A stretch of 64,000 nucleotides of DNA, taken from the NCBI RefSeq assembly GCF_020443705.1, contig NZ_JAIZZK010000005.1, forward strand, positions 113,627 to 177,626, written 5' to 3'. Shown here piece by piece: positions 54,562 to 63,574 of the stretch; positions within the stretch are counted from its first letter, which is position 1; the number at the start of each line of letters is the position of its first letter. Position numbers and translations under genes: made by a program. Source of the stretch: Clostridium algoriphilum (GTDB lineage: Bacteria > Bacillota > Clostridia > Clostridiales > Clostridiaceae). The notes below the pieces were generated by a model. The model was not told where the DNA came from, did not search any database, and saw only the letters and a list, made by a program, of their open reading frames with translations.

Positions 54562-54634
54562 TTGACACGAACAATCAATTAAAATTAGTTGTTAACATAC
54601 GCAAAGTAAGTTATAATTAGGTGTCACATTTCAA
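54562..54634 (+). promoter_or_regulatory. Promoter region of the hydrogenase-like operon
   Basis: TTGTTA (54589-54594), 17-base spacer and TATAAT (54612-54617) make a likely promoter. An imperfect inverted repeat ATTTGACAC ... GTGTCACAT flanks it (about 54560-54568 and 54621-54629). TTGTTAAC at the -35 box resembles one half of a Rex redox-repressor site, but the second half (TTAACAA) is missing. The region is otherwise AT-rich. Confidence 0.5.
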
Positions 54635-54675
54635 CATTCGAATGATAACTAAATTTAACTAGGAGTTGATAACAC

Positions 54676-56451
54676 GTGTTACCATTAATTAATTTTCAAA
54701 ATGATTGGCTTTCGACATACTTCGTATTCATTATAATTTTAATATTTATACCTGTGGCAATTTATACAAAGGGCTACATAATGGAATATAAGAAACATTA
54801 TTCGTCAAATTATATGGTGGCTTTAATAGTCTTGTTTGTAGCTTCAATGATAGGGGTTGTTGTTTCTGACAATTCAATAAGTTTTCTTGTGTTTTGGGAA
54901 CTTATGTCTATATCATCGTTTTTCCTAGTGATTTATGAATATATGCATAAGGGAAATTTAAAAGCTGGAATATTTTATTTCGTAATGACACACGTAAGTG
55001 GACTATTTTTAATGATGATGTTTGCGTTCTTGTATAAATATACTGGTAGTTTTGATTTTAGAGAAATTGTCAAAGTTTCTATGGATTTTTCATCAAACCA
55101 AAAGTACATTATATTTATACTTGCATTATTTGGGTTTGGGGCGAAGATGGGTATAGTTCCACTTCATGCATGGCTTCCCAAGGCTCATCCAACAGCACCA
55201 TCTAATGTTTCTGCTCTGATGTCAGGGGTAATGTTAAAAGTTGCTTTATATGGCTTTATTAGAGTAATATTTATGTTCCTTCAAAACACACCACTAAATT
55301 GTGGAGTGATAGTACTTATAGTTGGAACTATTACTGCAATATTTTCAATTCTAAATGCTTTATTACAAAACAACATAAAAAAGCTATTAGCATATTCTAG
55401 TGCAGAAAACATAGGACTTATTTTCGCTGCGCTTGGAATAGCAATGATACTCATCAATTATGATTTGAAAATGCTAGCTTCGTTAGCTTTGACGGCAGCT
55501 TTACTTCATTGCCTTAATCATGCAATTTTCAAAAGTCTTCTGTTTCTAAATGCTGGAAGTGTATTGTATGCTACCGGTACTAAAAATATGAATGAACTTG
55601 GTGGACTACATCAAAAAATGAGATTTACTGCAATTTGTACATTTATTGGAACCTGTGCTATTTCAGCAGTACCACCTTTTAATGGCTTCGCAAGTGAAAT
55701 ACTTATACTTAGAAGTTTTATTGAAGCGATAACTAAAGTAAGCAATATCTGGGTTATAATATTAATCTTTAGTTGTGGTGTTATTGTAGCATTAACAAGT
55801 GGAGCGGCCTTTTATGCTACTGTTAAATCTTTCGGTATCACTTTTCTTGGAAAACCAAGAACTAATAAAGCAGTACATGTAAAACAAATTCCATTATCTA
55901 TGAATATTGGGCAGGGAGTACTTGCTATGCTTACTATAGTTACCGGAGTATTTTCACCATATATAATAAACAAAATATCTTACTTTACCAATAGTATGTT
56001 AGGAATTAGTGGAAAAAGTCCTAGTTTTAAAAATGAAACTGAGATAATAGTATTCACTGTAATATTACTTTGTATTACATTTATAGTATATATGTTCAAT
56101 AAACTAAATTCATTAAACAAAAAACAAGAAATTAATGATACTTGGGCTTGTGGTTATAAAAGCGATGAACCTTATATACAGTATACTGGAAATGGATTTG
56201 TTCAGCCTGCCGCAAAAATTTTTGGAACAATCTCAAATTACAACAAAAAAGTTAGTTATAAACAAAGTATACATATAAGTCAAACTACTAGTGATGTAGT
56301 GGAAGATTATTTATATAAAACAAGTTTAAAAGCAGTTAATTATTTGACAACAAAAATATTAGAGATTAACTATGGGAAAATTCAATTGCATATTTTATAT
56401 ATCTTCATATCGCTAATAATTGCACTTGTTTTAGTTTTAAAATTTGTGTAG
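54676..56451 (+). CDS. Proton/ion-translocating membrane subunit, HyfB/NuoL-like
   Basis: First gene of a six-gene Hyf/complex I-like operon. The 591-residue protein has about 14 to 16 hydrophobic segments and antiporter-type motifs: FWELMSISSFFLVIYE near 75-90 and KMGIVPLHAWLPKAHPTAPSNVSALMSG near 157-184 (the second is the signature of the NuoL/M/N and Mrp family), plus a conserved Lys and His pattern in LTAALLHCLNHAIFKSLLFL near 274-293. GTG 54676 follows an AGGAG site at ten bases. It would move ions across the membrane, coupled to redox in the peripheral arm. Confidence 0.9.
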   Translation: MLPLINFQNDWLSTYFVFIIILIFIPVAIYTKGYIMEYKKHYSSNYMVALIVLFVASMIGVVVSDNSISFLVFWELMSISSFFLVIYEYMHKGNLKAGIFYFVMTHVSGLFLMMMFAFLYKYTGSFDFREIVKVSMDFSSNQKYIIFILALFGFGAKMGIVPLHAWLPKAHPTAPSNVSALMSGVMLKVALYGFIRVIFMFLQNTPLNCGVIVLIVGTITAIFSILNALLQNNIKKLLAYSSAENIGLIFAALGIAMILINYDLKMLASLALTAALLHCLNHAIFKSLLFLNAGSVLYATGTKNMNELGGLHQKMRFTAICTFIGTCAISAVPPFNGFASEILILRSFIEAITKVSNIWVIILIFSCGVIVALTSGAAFYATVKSFGITFLGKPRTNKAVHVKQIPLSMNIGQGVLAMLTIVTGVFSPYIINKISYFTNSMLGISGKSPSFKNETEIIVFTVILLCITFIVYMFNKLNSLNKKQEINDTWACGYKSDEPYIQYTGNGFVQPAAKIFGTISNYNKKVSYKQSIHISQTTSDVVEDYLYKTSLKAVNYLTTKILEINYGKIQLHILYIFISLIIALVLVLKFV

Positions 56452-56463
56452 GGAGGAATTCAT

Positions 56464-57393
56464 TTGAAATATAACTTAATTTATTTTATTCAAAGCCTAT
56501 TGATTGTAGTTTTATCACCATTATTTATAGGAATATTAAAAAAGATGAAGGCTACACTTAGAGGATATAGGGGTTCATCTGTTGTGCAACCATATTATGA
56601 CTTAAGCAAACTATTAAAAAAAGGAAGAATAATATCAAATAGAAGTTCTTTTATAACAACTATTGGTCCAATAGTTATACTCGCAAGCACCATAACAACA
56701 GCATTTTTTATTCCTGTCTTTTATACAAGCATGAGGCCAAGTATTGGAAACTTATTTATTCTTATGTTTGCGTTTGGAATAGTAAAAATGTTTACTGTAT
56801 TAATAGGACTTGATAGTTCAAGTACATTTGGTGGTATGGGATCAAGTCGTGAATCGTTCATTTCAATGATGGTAGAACCTCTAATATTCTTTTTGTTGAT
56901 ATTTTTATATATTGAAACAAATGATTTCAATATTTTTCATATTTCATTTATAAATAGTAAAATTGTACACTATGATACTGCACATCTAATAACAATGGTA
57001 ACATTTGTTATTGCTATACTTGCTGAAAATGCTAGAATACCTTTCGATAATCCCGAAACGCATTTAGAGTTAACGATGATGCATGAAGCTATGATTTTGG
57101 ACTTATCGGGTAGCGATTTAGCATACGTTGAACTATCTTCATATATTAAGTTGCTCGTATACTTAATCGTCTTAATTAATTGTTTTATTCCTATTGGAAT
57201 TGCAACAACATTTACTTTATCAGCATTGCTAATAGGTTTTGTAACATTTATATTCAAGCTTTTATTTTGTTTACTAGGAATTGCTATAATAGAAACAACT
57301 TTTGCAAAATCTAGGTTATTTAGAGGAGCAGAACTGTTTCCAGCTATGATATCTCTAGGCATTGTAGCAATTACTTTAATCTATGTTTTATAA
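56464..57393 (+). CDS. Membrane anchor subunit, HyfC/NuoH-like
   Basis: NuoH-like subunit that connects the membrane and peripheral arms. The 309-residue protein has about eight hydrophobic segments. Family motifs include RGYRGSSVVQPYYDLSKLLKK near 33-53 and AENARIPFDNPETHLELTMMHE near 190-211, the second being the acidic, conserved loop next to the quinone-like cavity in complex I. The start is TTG 56464, after a GGGAGG site at seven bases. It begins 12 bases after the HyfB-like gene. Confidence 0.92.
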   Translation: MKYNLIYFIQSLLIVVLSPLFIGILKKMKATLRGYRGSSVVQPYYDLSKLLKKGRIISNRSSFITTIGPIVILASTITTAFFIPVFYTSMRPSIGNLFILMFAFGIVKMFTVLIGLDSSSTFGGMGSSRESFISMMVEPLIFFLLIFLYIETNDFNIFHISFINSKIVHYDTAHLITMVTFVIAILAENARIPFDNPETHLELTMMHEAMILDLSGSDLAYVELSSYIKLLVYLIVLINCFIPIGIATTFTLSALLIGFVTFIFKLLFCLLGIAIIETTFAKSRLFRGAELFPAMISLGIVAITLIYVL

Positions 57394-57404
57394 GGAGAAG
57401 GATT

Positions 57405-58016
57405 ATGATACAGGCTTTACTTACAATTATATTAATATCTAGCATTTTTATGTCTGGAGTTAGACGAATAAAACTAATTACAGCAGGATTTATATTTCAG
57501 TCAGCAGCTATTGGATTAATAGTCTTAAAGCTCGGGTATGAGACAGGAAAAGTGGATTATTATATTTTGGGATTTCTAACAATAGTAACAAAAGTTATTA
57601 TAATACCACTAATAATTAATAAATCTGTAAAGAAATTAAAGATAAATAGGGAAATGGAACTAATAGTGAATGCATTTGTTTCTTATATTATAACTGGAAT
57701 AGGGATTATGATAGCCTTTGGGATTTTAAACAAAAGCCAGGATAATTTTATAAAGACTGGAATTGCTCTATTTATTATAGGCGTTTTACTAATGGTCGCA
57801 AGAAAAAAAGCTATTACACAAATGATAGGATTCCTAATATTTGAAAATGGTATTGTACTCTTTGAAACATCATTATCCAAGATGTCTCTTGTAATTGAGG
57901 CGGGGATAGTTTTTGAAGGATTAATGCTTGCTCTTATTATGGGAATAATGATTTTTCATATAAATAGAACTTTTGATTCAATGAACACAGACTTTTTTGA
58001 AAATCTAAAAGAATAG
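57405..58016 (+). CDS. Membrane subunit, HyfE-like
   Basis: A 203-residue protein with about six to seven hydrophobic segments. Its order in the operon (after HyfC, before HyfF) and the segment IGFLIFENGIVLFETSL near 141-157 match HyfE, which combines features of NuoK. This segment carries the conserved glutamate of the NuoK-like channel (Glu147). It is separated by 11 bases from both neighbours. Confidence 0.87.
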   Translation: MIQALLTIILISSIFMSGVRRIKLITAGFIFQSAAIGLIVLKLGYETGKVDYYILGFLTIVTKVIIIPLIINKSVKKLKINREMELIVNAFVSYIITGIGIMIAFGILNKSQDNFIKTGIALFIIGVLLMVARKKAITQMIGFLIFENGIVLFETSLSKMSLVIEAGIVFEGLMLALIMGIMIFHINRTFDSMNTDFFENLKE

Positions 58017-58027
58017 TTGGTGAAATA

Positions 58028-59488
58028 ATGTATATTACAGTACTTTGTATTTTGTTCTTAATTTTAATAATAACACCCTTAATATTTAAAAATATAAAAA
58101 CTACAGGAATATTTACAATACTTGGATCTGTTTTTATTTTATGTATTGTACTCAAAATTATTACGCTTGTTTCTGGAGGGTATTCTCTTCATTATTTTAA
58201 TGAATTCTTTTATATTGATAGTTTAAGTATTGTGCAGCTTTTGATTATAGCGTGTATAAATATAATCGTGAGCATTTACTCTTACAGATATATTCAAGAT
58301 GAAATAAACGAGAAAATAATTACTCTTAAGAGAGGTAAATTTTATTATTTTTTATTTAACTTCTTTGTGTTTTTTATGATGTTTATTGCACTAACCAACA
58401 ATATTGTAGCAATGTGGATTGGACTTGAAGGAACAACCCTTACAACTGCGTTTTTAATTGGATTTAACATTAATAAAAATTCGCTAGAGTCCGCTTGGAA
58501 GTATGTTATTATTTGTTCAATTGGTATAGGTATAGGTTTAATTGGTATACTTATTTTTGTTAATGCTTATAGCAATCAAGATACGGACCAGATATTAAAA
58601 TGGTCTCACCTTGTAAATAACCCAAATCCACAAAGCACTTATGCAATTAAAATAGCTTTTACATTAATATTTGTAGGACTTGGTACAAAAGCAGGTCTTG
58701 CACCTATGCATACGTGGCTACCAGATGCTCATAGTGAAGCACCATCGCCAGTCAGCGCAATGATGTCAGGGGTACTATTGAATCTTGCACTGTATGTCAT
58801 CTTAAGGTTCTATATTATAACGAAACATATACCGGGACTTCAAAATACCAAATGGTTGTTCATTGTTTTTGGATGTGTGTCTCTTATAATTTCATCTTTT
58901 AGTATTCTAAGACAACTTAACTATAAAAGATTACTTGCGTTTTCATCGGTTGAAAACATGGGTATTATAGCATTAGGACTTGGAATTGGAAGTAAAATTG
59001 CTGTTTTTGGTGCAATTCTACATTCATTAGTACATGCTTTTGGAAAGTCTATGTTGTTTTTAACTGCTGGAAATATACTAAATGCATACAAAACAAAAAG
59101 AATAGATAAAATAAATGCTCTAATAAAAACTATGCCAATAAATGCTGTATTTCTTATTTTGGGTATGCTTGTTATTACTGGAGCACCACCATTTCCAGCG
59201 TTCTTTAGTGAGTATTATATAATTGTAGGAACTGTTGAAAGTGGTAATTACGTTGTTACTGCACTGTATACCTTTTGTTTGTTATTGGTTTTTGCAGGAT
59301 TTTTGCGGGTCTTTATTAAGATAGTTTTCAATACTGAACCTGGCGTTAAATATGTTAAAATGGAAGAGGATAAAAAGAATACATTGCCACTCGCTTTATG
59401 TTTCGTTTCAATTATTATTATAAGTTTATTTATGAATGGTTATTTGTCTAATATGATAAATAATGCAGTTTTAATTATTTGTGATTAG
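58028..59488 (+). CDS. Second ion-translocating membrane subunit, HyfF/NuoN-like
   Basis: A 486-residue protein with about 13 to 14 hydrophobic segments. Antiporter motif GTKAGLAPMHTWLPDAHSEAPSPVSAMMSGVLLN (shortened) lies near 219-252, with conserved Lys and the MWIGLEG segment near 128-134. The order HyfB, HyfC, HyfE, HyfF follows E. coli hyf; HyfD and HyfA are missing. A second ion-pumping subunit in the same operon implies more than one translocation site. Confidence 0.9.
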   Translation: MYITVLCILFLILIITPLIFKNIKTTGIFTILGSVFILCIVLKIITLVSGGYSLHYFNEFFYIDSLSIVQLLIIACINIIVSIYSYRYIQDEINEKIITLKRGKFYYFLFNFFVFFMMFIALTNNIVAMWIGLEGTTLTTAFLIGFNINKNSLESAWKYVIICSIGIGIGLIGILIFVNAYSNQDTDQILKWSHLVNNPNPQSTYAIKIAFTLIFVGLGTKAGLAPMHTWLPDAHSEAPSPVSAMMSGVLLNLALYVILRFYIITKHIPGLQNTKWLFIVFGCVSLIISSFSILRQLNYKRLLAFSSVENMGIIALGLGIGSKIAVFGAILHSLVHAFGKSMLFLTAGNILNAYKTKRIDKINALIKTMPINAVFLILGMLVITGAPPFPAFFSEYYIIVGTVESGNYVVTALYTFCLLLVFAGFLRVFIKIVFNTEPGVKYVKMEEDKKNTLPLALCFVSIIIISLFMNGYLSNMINNAVLIICD

Positions 59489-59499
59489 GAAGTGAAAAT

Positions 59500-60936
59500 A
59501 TGAAAATAACAGATACTATAAACAGTCTACAAGAATTAAATTTTGATTTAAAATATGAAGTTAAAAATAACAACGAGTTATACGTTAGAATAAATGATGA
59601 CCAAATCAGAAAGATTGTGCTTATTTGTGTTGACTTGTATAAATTTAATTATATTTGTGAATTTTCTGTTGGTGGGAAAGAAACAACAATTAATTGTGTG
59701 TTTTCAAACAGTAAACAGGGCTATTATGTAATATGCAGTTATGTTACAGAGAAAAAGCCAATAGATCTTAGTAATATAATTTATCAAAACAGACTATTTC
59801 AAAGAGAAATTAATAAAGATTTTGATTATAAGATTAAGGAGGTTTCAGGTACTGGTGCTTATCAAGTTGCAGTAGGACCTGTGCATGCAGGAATAATCGA
59901 ACCTGGACATTTTAGGTTTAGTGTTATGGGAGAGCCTATAGAAAACCTTGAGATAAGGCTTAGGTACAAATACAGGGGGATAGAAAAGATTTGTGAAGAT
60001 ATAGATGCAAATTCTTTAAATCTTATGTTTGAGAGGGTTTCAGGAGAATCAAGTGTTGCTTATGGGGAAGTATATGCAATACTTATAGAAAAACTTTTAG
60101 ATGCACGAGTTAGTAAAGAAATTAAGGCTTTTAGAGTTGTTCTTTTAGAGCTTGAGCGAATGTATAACTATTTGGATGATTTAGGTGGGATAGCTAATGA
60201 TATAGGTTATAGTTATGTAGCTAAAAAATTCGGATATTTTTCAGAAGTTATACATCAACTATGCGAAAGGATAAGTGGTAGTAGATATATGAGAAATGCC
60301 ATAGTTCCGCTTGGAATAAATATAGATTTTAACGAAGATAAAAAGAATGACATTTTGAAAACACTAAAAAGTATTAAAACTAGGGTAATTAGCATAATTA
60401 AAATGAGCATAAATTCAGTTTCGTTTTTAGATAGGGTAGAAGATGCGGGAATGGTAAGCCACTCTATGGCTAAAAAATTATGTTTGACTGGTGTGGTAGC
60501 AAGGGCTTGTGATTTAAAATATGATGTTAGAGTAAAGTTCCCATACGAGATATATAATGAGATAAAAAAAGATATAAACATAGAAACAAAAGGTGGAGTT
60601 TTTGAAAGATACAAGTTAAAAGCTCGCGAGCTTAAGGATGCTTTTAATTTTGTAGAAAAAGCACTGACTTATATAAAGACTGATATTAAAAGAGACAAAC
60701 AAGAATTTTGTTTAAAAGAGGGATTAGAGGCAATAACTTCAGTTGAAACAGTAAAGGGAGAATTGGTAGTCTATGGACTAACAGGAGAAAATAATAAGTT
60801 TGATAGAATTTACTTTAAAACTCCTTCCTTTACTAATTGGACAGGTATGAGTGAAGCAGTTCTTGGAGAGATAATTCCGGATTTTCCTCTTATTAATAAA
60901 AGCTTCAATATGTCGTATTCTGAGAATGATAGGTAG
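59500..60936 (+). CDS. Hydrogenase-like large subunit (NuoC-NuoD fusion) lacking the nickel ligands
   Basis: Homologue of HyfG/HycE, the fused NuoC and NuoD-like large subunit. The 478-residue protein has an N-terminal NuoC-like part (about 1-110) and a C-terminal NuoD-like part (about 120-478). In [NiFe] hydrogenases, RICGIC and DPCxxC hold nickel. Here the first reads RVSGES (Ser181 and Ser184) and the second reads NMSYSE (Ser472 and Glu475), ending with ENDR at the natural terminus. All four cysteines are thus replaced, while the surrounding residues still align. It cannot hold a normal [NiFe] centre, so the complex is unlikely to make or use H2. The frame is clean. Confidence 0.9.
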   Translation: MKITDTINSLQELNFDLKYEVKNNNELYVRINDDQIRKIVLICVDLYKFNYICEFSVGGKETTINCVFSNSKQGYYVICSYVTEKKPIDLSNIIYQNRLFQREINKDFDYKIKEVSGTGAYQVAVGPVHAGIIEPGHFRFSVMGEPIENLEIRLRYKYRGIEKICEDIDANSLNLMFERVSGESSVAYGEVYAILIEKLLDARVSKEIKAFRVVLLELERMYNYLDDLGGIANDIGYSYVAKKFGYFSEVIHQLCERISGSRYMRNAIVPLGINIDFNEDKKNDILKTLKSIKTRVISIIKMSINSVSFLDRVEDAGMVSHSMAKKLCLTGVVARACDLKYDVRVKFPYEIYNEIKKDINIETKGGVFERYKLKARELKDAFNFVEKALTYIKTDIKRDKQEFCLKEGLEAITSVETVKGELVVYGLTGENNKFDRIYFKTPSFTNWTGMSEAVLGEIIPDFPLINKSFNMSYSENDR

Positions 60937-60947
60937 GGAGTATTAAA

Positions 60948-61670
60948 ATGAACAATATATTTGATAGAGTAAAATATGGAACAGAAACAATAAAAGATCC
61001 GCTTAAAAACAATGAGTTTTCCTACGGAAGAATAATTGCCAAAGAAAATGTATGTAATAATTGTGGTAAATGTGTAAGTGTATGTGCTATGAATGCTATA
61101 AAAATAAATACTATTAAAAACGCTGAGCATCTAGTAACTATAGACAACAAAAAATGTATGTATTGTAGAAATTGTGTTAACGTTTGTCCAAGTTCTGTTT
61201 TAAAGATGACATCTGATTATAAAATGGCTGAACTAGAACTTGCAGGTGATAAACTTAGGGAAAAAATATATAAGACTTTTAAGAGGTCGCTTGTACTAAG
61301 AGTAATAGATACAGGTTCTTGTAATGCTTGCATGTCAGAACTTAACGCACTTCAAAATACTTTTTATGATATTTCAAGATTTGGAATTAATGTAGCTGCA
61401 TCTCCTAGACATGCAGATGGACTAGTGGTAACCGGCATAGTTACAAAAAATATGAAAGAAGCACTTGAGAAGACTTATCATGCGATGCCTGATCCTAAAA
61501 TAGTTATAGCTGTTGGTAGTTGTGCTTATAATGGTGGAATGTTTAAAGATGGTGATGGTGTTTATGATGTATTAAATAATATACTACCTGTAGATATGGT
61601 AATCCCAGGATGTCCTCCTTCGCCACAGGCAATTATATTTGGTCTTTTAAAAATAATGGATAAAATTTAA
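60948..61670 (+). CDS. Ferredoxin-NuoB fusion: HyfH-HyfI-like FeS subunit
   Basis: A 240-residue protein fusing two subunits that are normally separate. Residues about 30-85 form a 2x[4Fe-4S] ferredoxin (Cys36, 39, 42, 46 and Cys70, 73, 76, 80), like HyfH/NuoI. Residues about 110-240 form a NuoB/HyfI-like small subunit with the proximal cluster ligands Cys125 and Cys128 (GSCNACMSE), Cys192 (GSCAYNGG) and Cys222 (GCPPSPQ). All ligands are intact, so electron transfer along the FeS chain should still work, despite the missing nickel site. It is the last gene of the operon, followed by a strong terminator. Confidence 0.93.
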   Translation: MNNIFDRVKYGTETIKDPLKNNEFSYGRIIAKENVCNNCGKCVSVCAMNAIKINTIKNAEHLVTIDNKKCMYCRNCVNVCPSSVLKMTSDYKMAELELAGDKLREKIYKTFKRSLVLRVIDTGSCNACMSELNALQNTFYDISRFGINVAASPRHADGLVVTGIVTKNMKEALEKTYHAMPDPKIVIAVGSCAYNGGMFKDGDGVYDVLNNILPVDMVIPGCPPSPQAIIFGLLKIMDKI

Positions 61671-61712
61671 AAACAGATAAAAAATGATGTAGTTTTAATT
61701 TAGAGAGTTCGG

Positions 61713-61769
61713 TACTAGCAGTAAGTGTTTACTTTTTCATTAGTAAACACTTGCTGCTAGTATTTTTTT
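61713..61769 (+). terminator. Terminator of the hydrogenase-like operon
   Basis: A 20-bp stem (61713-61732 with 61743-61762, one G-T pair), ten-base loop, and seven T residues. Confidence 0.94.
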
Positions 61770-61918
61770 GATTTTTTTTACATAAATTAATGTTATTACC
61801 TAGTAAATTATGTATAATAGCTAGGAAGGTAAAATTATTGTGAAGTAAAAAATTAAATTCGCAAGGGATTATATCTATTTCTTGTTTTATATTAACAAGG
61901 AATATAGGAGGGGATCTA

Positions 61919-63538
61919 TTGGACATTAACAATCTTCCAAGAGTTGCTTATTTTTGTATGGAGTATGGATTAAACTCAGATTTTAAAACCTATGCAGGTG
62001 GACTTGGAATACTTGCAGGTGATCATTTAAAAGGAGCTAAAGATTTAAACCTACCTCTTGTGGGAATAGGGCTTAAATGGAAACAAGGATATACTGAACA
62101 ATTTATAGATGAAAATGGAGAAGTATATGATACATATCATAATTATCATTATGACTTTTTAAAGGATACAGGTGTAAAGGTAACAGTTAAGATTAGAAAT
62201 ATAAATGTAACCTGTAAGGTTTGGAAACTAGATGAATTTGGGAATAATACAATATACCTTTTAGATACTGATATACCAGAGAATGGTGATAGCTGGATAA
62301 CAGGACAATTATATGGTTGGTTCGGAGAAGAAAGAATCGCTCAAGAAATAGTATTAGGTATAGGCGGAGTAAAGGCTTTAAGAGCTTTAGAAATTCCAAT
62401 CGACGTATATCATTTCAATGAGGGACATGCAGTACTTGCTGCCACTGAGCTTATAAAAGAAAAAATGCAATCAGGTTATAGCTTTGAGCAGTCATGGGTT
62501 AAAACTAGGGATGAAGTAGTATTTACAACGCATACTCCAATAGTTGAAGGTAATGAATCTCATGATATTGATAAATTAGAGTACATGGGAGCATTTAATA
62601 CATTAACGAGGAATCAAATGATTAGATTTGGTGGAGAGCCATTTAACATGACGATAGCAGGGCTTAGACTTTCAAGAAAGGCAAATGCTGTAGCACATCT
62701 ACACATGAAAACTGCAAATAAAATGTGGAAAACCGTTGCTGGAAGGTCTGAGATTATTGCTATAACTAATGGAATTCATAAACCAACTTGGGTTGATGAT
62801 CGTATCACTAAGTCTTACGAGAATAATTGCGATCTATGGGAGACTCATATAAATATTAAAAAAGAATTAATACAGTTTGTTAAAGAAAGAACAGGAACTT
62901 TGCTAAGTCCAGATAAGTTACTGATAGGATTCTCAAGAAGAGCTGCACCTTATAAGAGAAGTGATTTAATATTTACAAGCGAAGAGATTATATCACCGCT
63001 ACTTAAAAGTGGAAAAGTTCAAATCGTGTTTTCAGGAAAAGCTCATCCTCTTGATGATACAGGAAAAGAAATAGTAGCAAAACTCATAAGAATGATGAAG
63101 AAGTATCCTAGTAGTGTAGTATTCCTGGAGAATTATGATATGAATATTGGAAGAATGCTAACTAGAGGTTCAGATATATGGTTAAACAATCCCAGAAGAC
63201 CACTTGAGGCTAGCGGAACTTCAGGGATGAAAGCTGCAATGAATGGCGTACTTAACTGTTCAATTTTAGATGGATGGTGGCCAGAGGCTTGCATTGACGG
63301 TGTAAATGGGTGGCAGTTTGGAGATGGGGTAGGGCTTGATGATTTGCCAGAAATTGAATTAGACAAACATGATACGCGCGCTCTTTATGATACATTAATA
63401 AATAGAGTTATGACTACCTATTACGATCATAGAGAAAAGTGGGTAGAAATGATGAAAGCAAGTATAAAAACTACAAGCTATGAATTTTCAGTTGAGAGAA
63501 TGCTAGATGAATATTATAATAAGATGTATATAAAATAA
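61919..63538 (+). CDS. Alpha-glucan family phosphorylase, short form
   Basis: GT35 enzyme that releases glucose 1-phosphate from glycogen or related glucans. The 539-residue protein is much shorter than classic GlgP (about 800); the N-terminal extension is reduced, as in the short family found in some clostridia and archaea. The PLP-lysine motif EASGTSGMKAAMNG near 434-447 is present, and the start motif RVAYFCMEYGL near 7-17 and VGIGLKWKQGYTEQ near 49-62 are typical. TTG 61919 follows an AGGAGGGG site at five bases. Its product can enter glycolysis. Confidence 0.92.
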   Translation: MDINNLPRVAYFCMEYGLNSDFKTYAGGLGILAGDHLKGAKDLNLPLVGIGLKWKQGYTEQFIDENGEVYDTYHNYHYDFLKDTGVKVTVKIRNINVTCKVWKLDEFGNNTIYLLDTDIPENGDSWITGQLYGWFGEERIAQEIVLGIGGVKALRALEIPIDVYHFNEGHAVLAATELIKEKMQSGYSFEQSWVKTRDEVVFTTHTPIVEGNESHDIDKLEYMGAFNTLTRNQMIRFGGEPFNMTIAGLRLSRKANAVAHLHMKTANKMWKTVAGRSEIIAITNGIHKPTWVDDRITKSYENNCDLWETHINIKKELIQFVKERTGTLLSPDKLLIGFSRRAAPYKRSDLIFTSEEIISPLLKSGKVQIVFSGKAHPLDDTGKEIVAKLIRMMKKYPSSVVFLENYDMNIGRMLTRGSDIWLNNPRRPLEASGTSGMKAAMNGVLNCSILDGWWPEACIDGVNGWQFGDGVGLDDLPEIELDKHDTRALYDTLINRVMTTYYDHREKWVEMMKASIKTTSYEFSVERMLDEYYNKMYIK

Positions 63539-63552
63539 AACATAAAAAAACA

Positions 63553-63574
63553 ACTTCAAACCTAGGTCTGAAGT
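63553..63574 (+). terminator. Stem of the phosphorylase terminator, cut by an insertion sequence
   Basis: ACTTCAAACCT and AGGTCTGAAGT form a 22-base palindrome with one mismatch. On its 5' side lies an A-run (AAAAAAAC), but the matching T-run is missing because IS sequence starts at the next base, 63575. Confidence 0.65.

Noticed and set aside
54589..54606. Full Rex operator at the hydrogenase-like promoter
   Set aside because: Only the left half TTGTTAAC is present; the right half does not match TTAACAA.
54676..61670. A formate hydrogenlyase or energy-converting [NiFe] hydrogenase
   Set aside because: The gene order resembles hyf, but the large subunit has none of the four nickel-binding cysteines. 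No formate dehydrogenase or maturation genes are present in the window.
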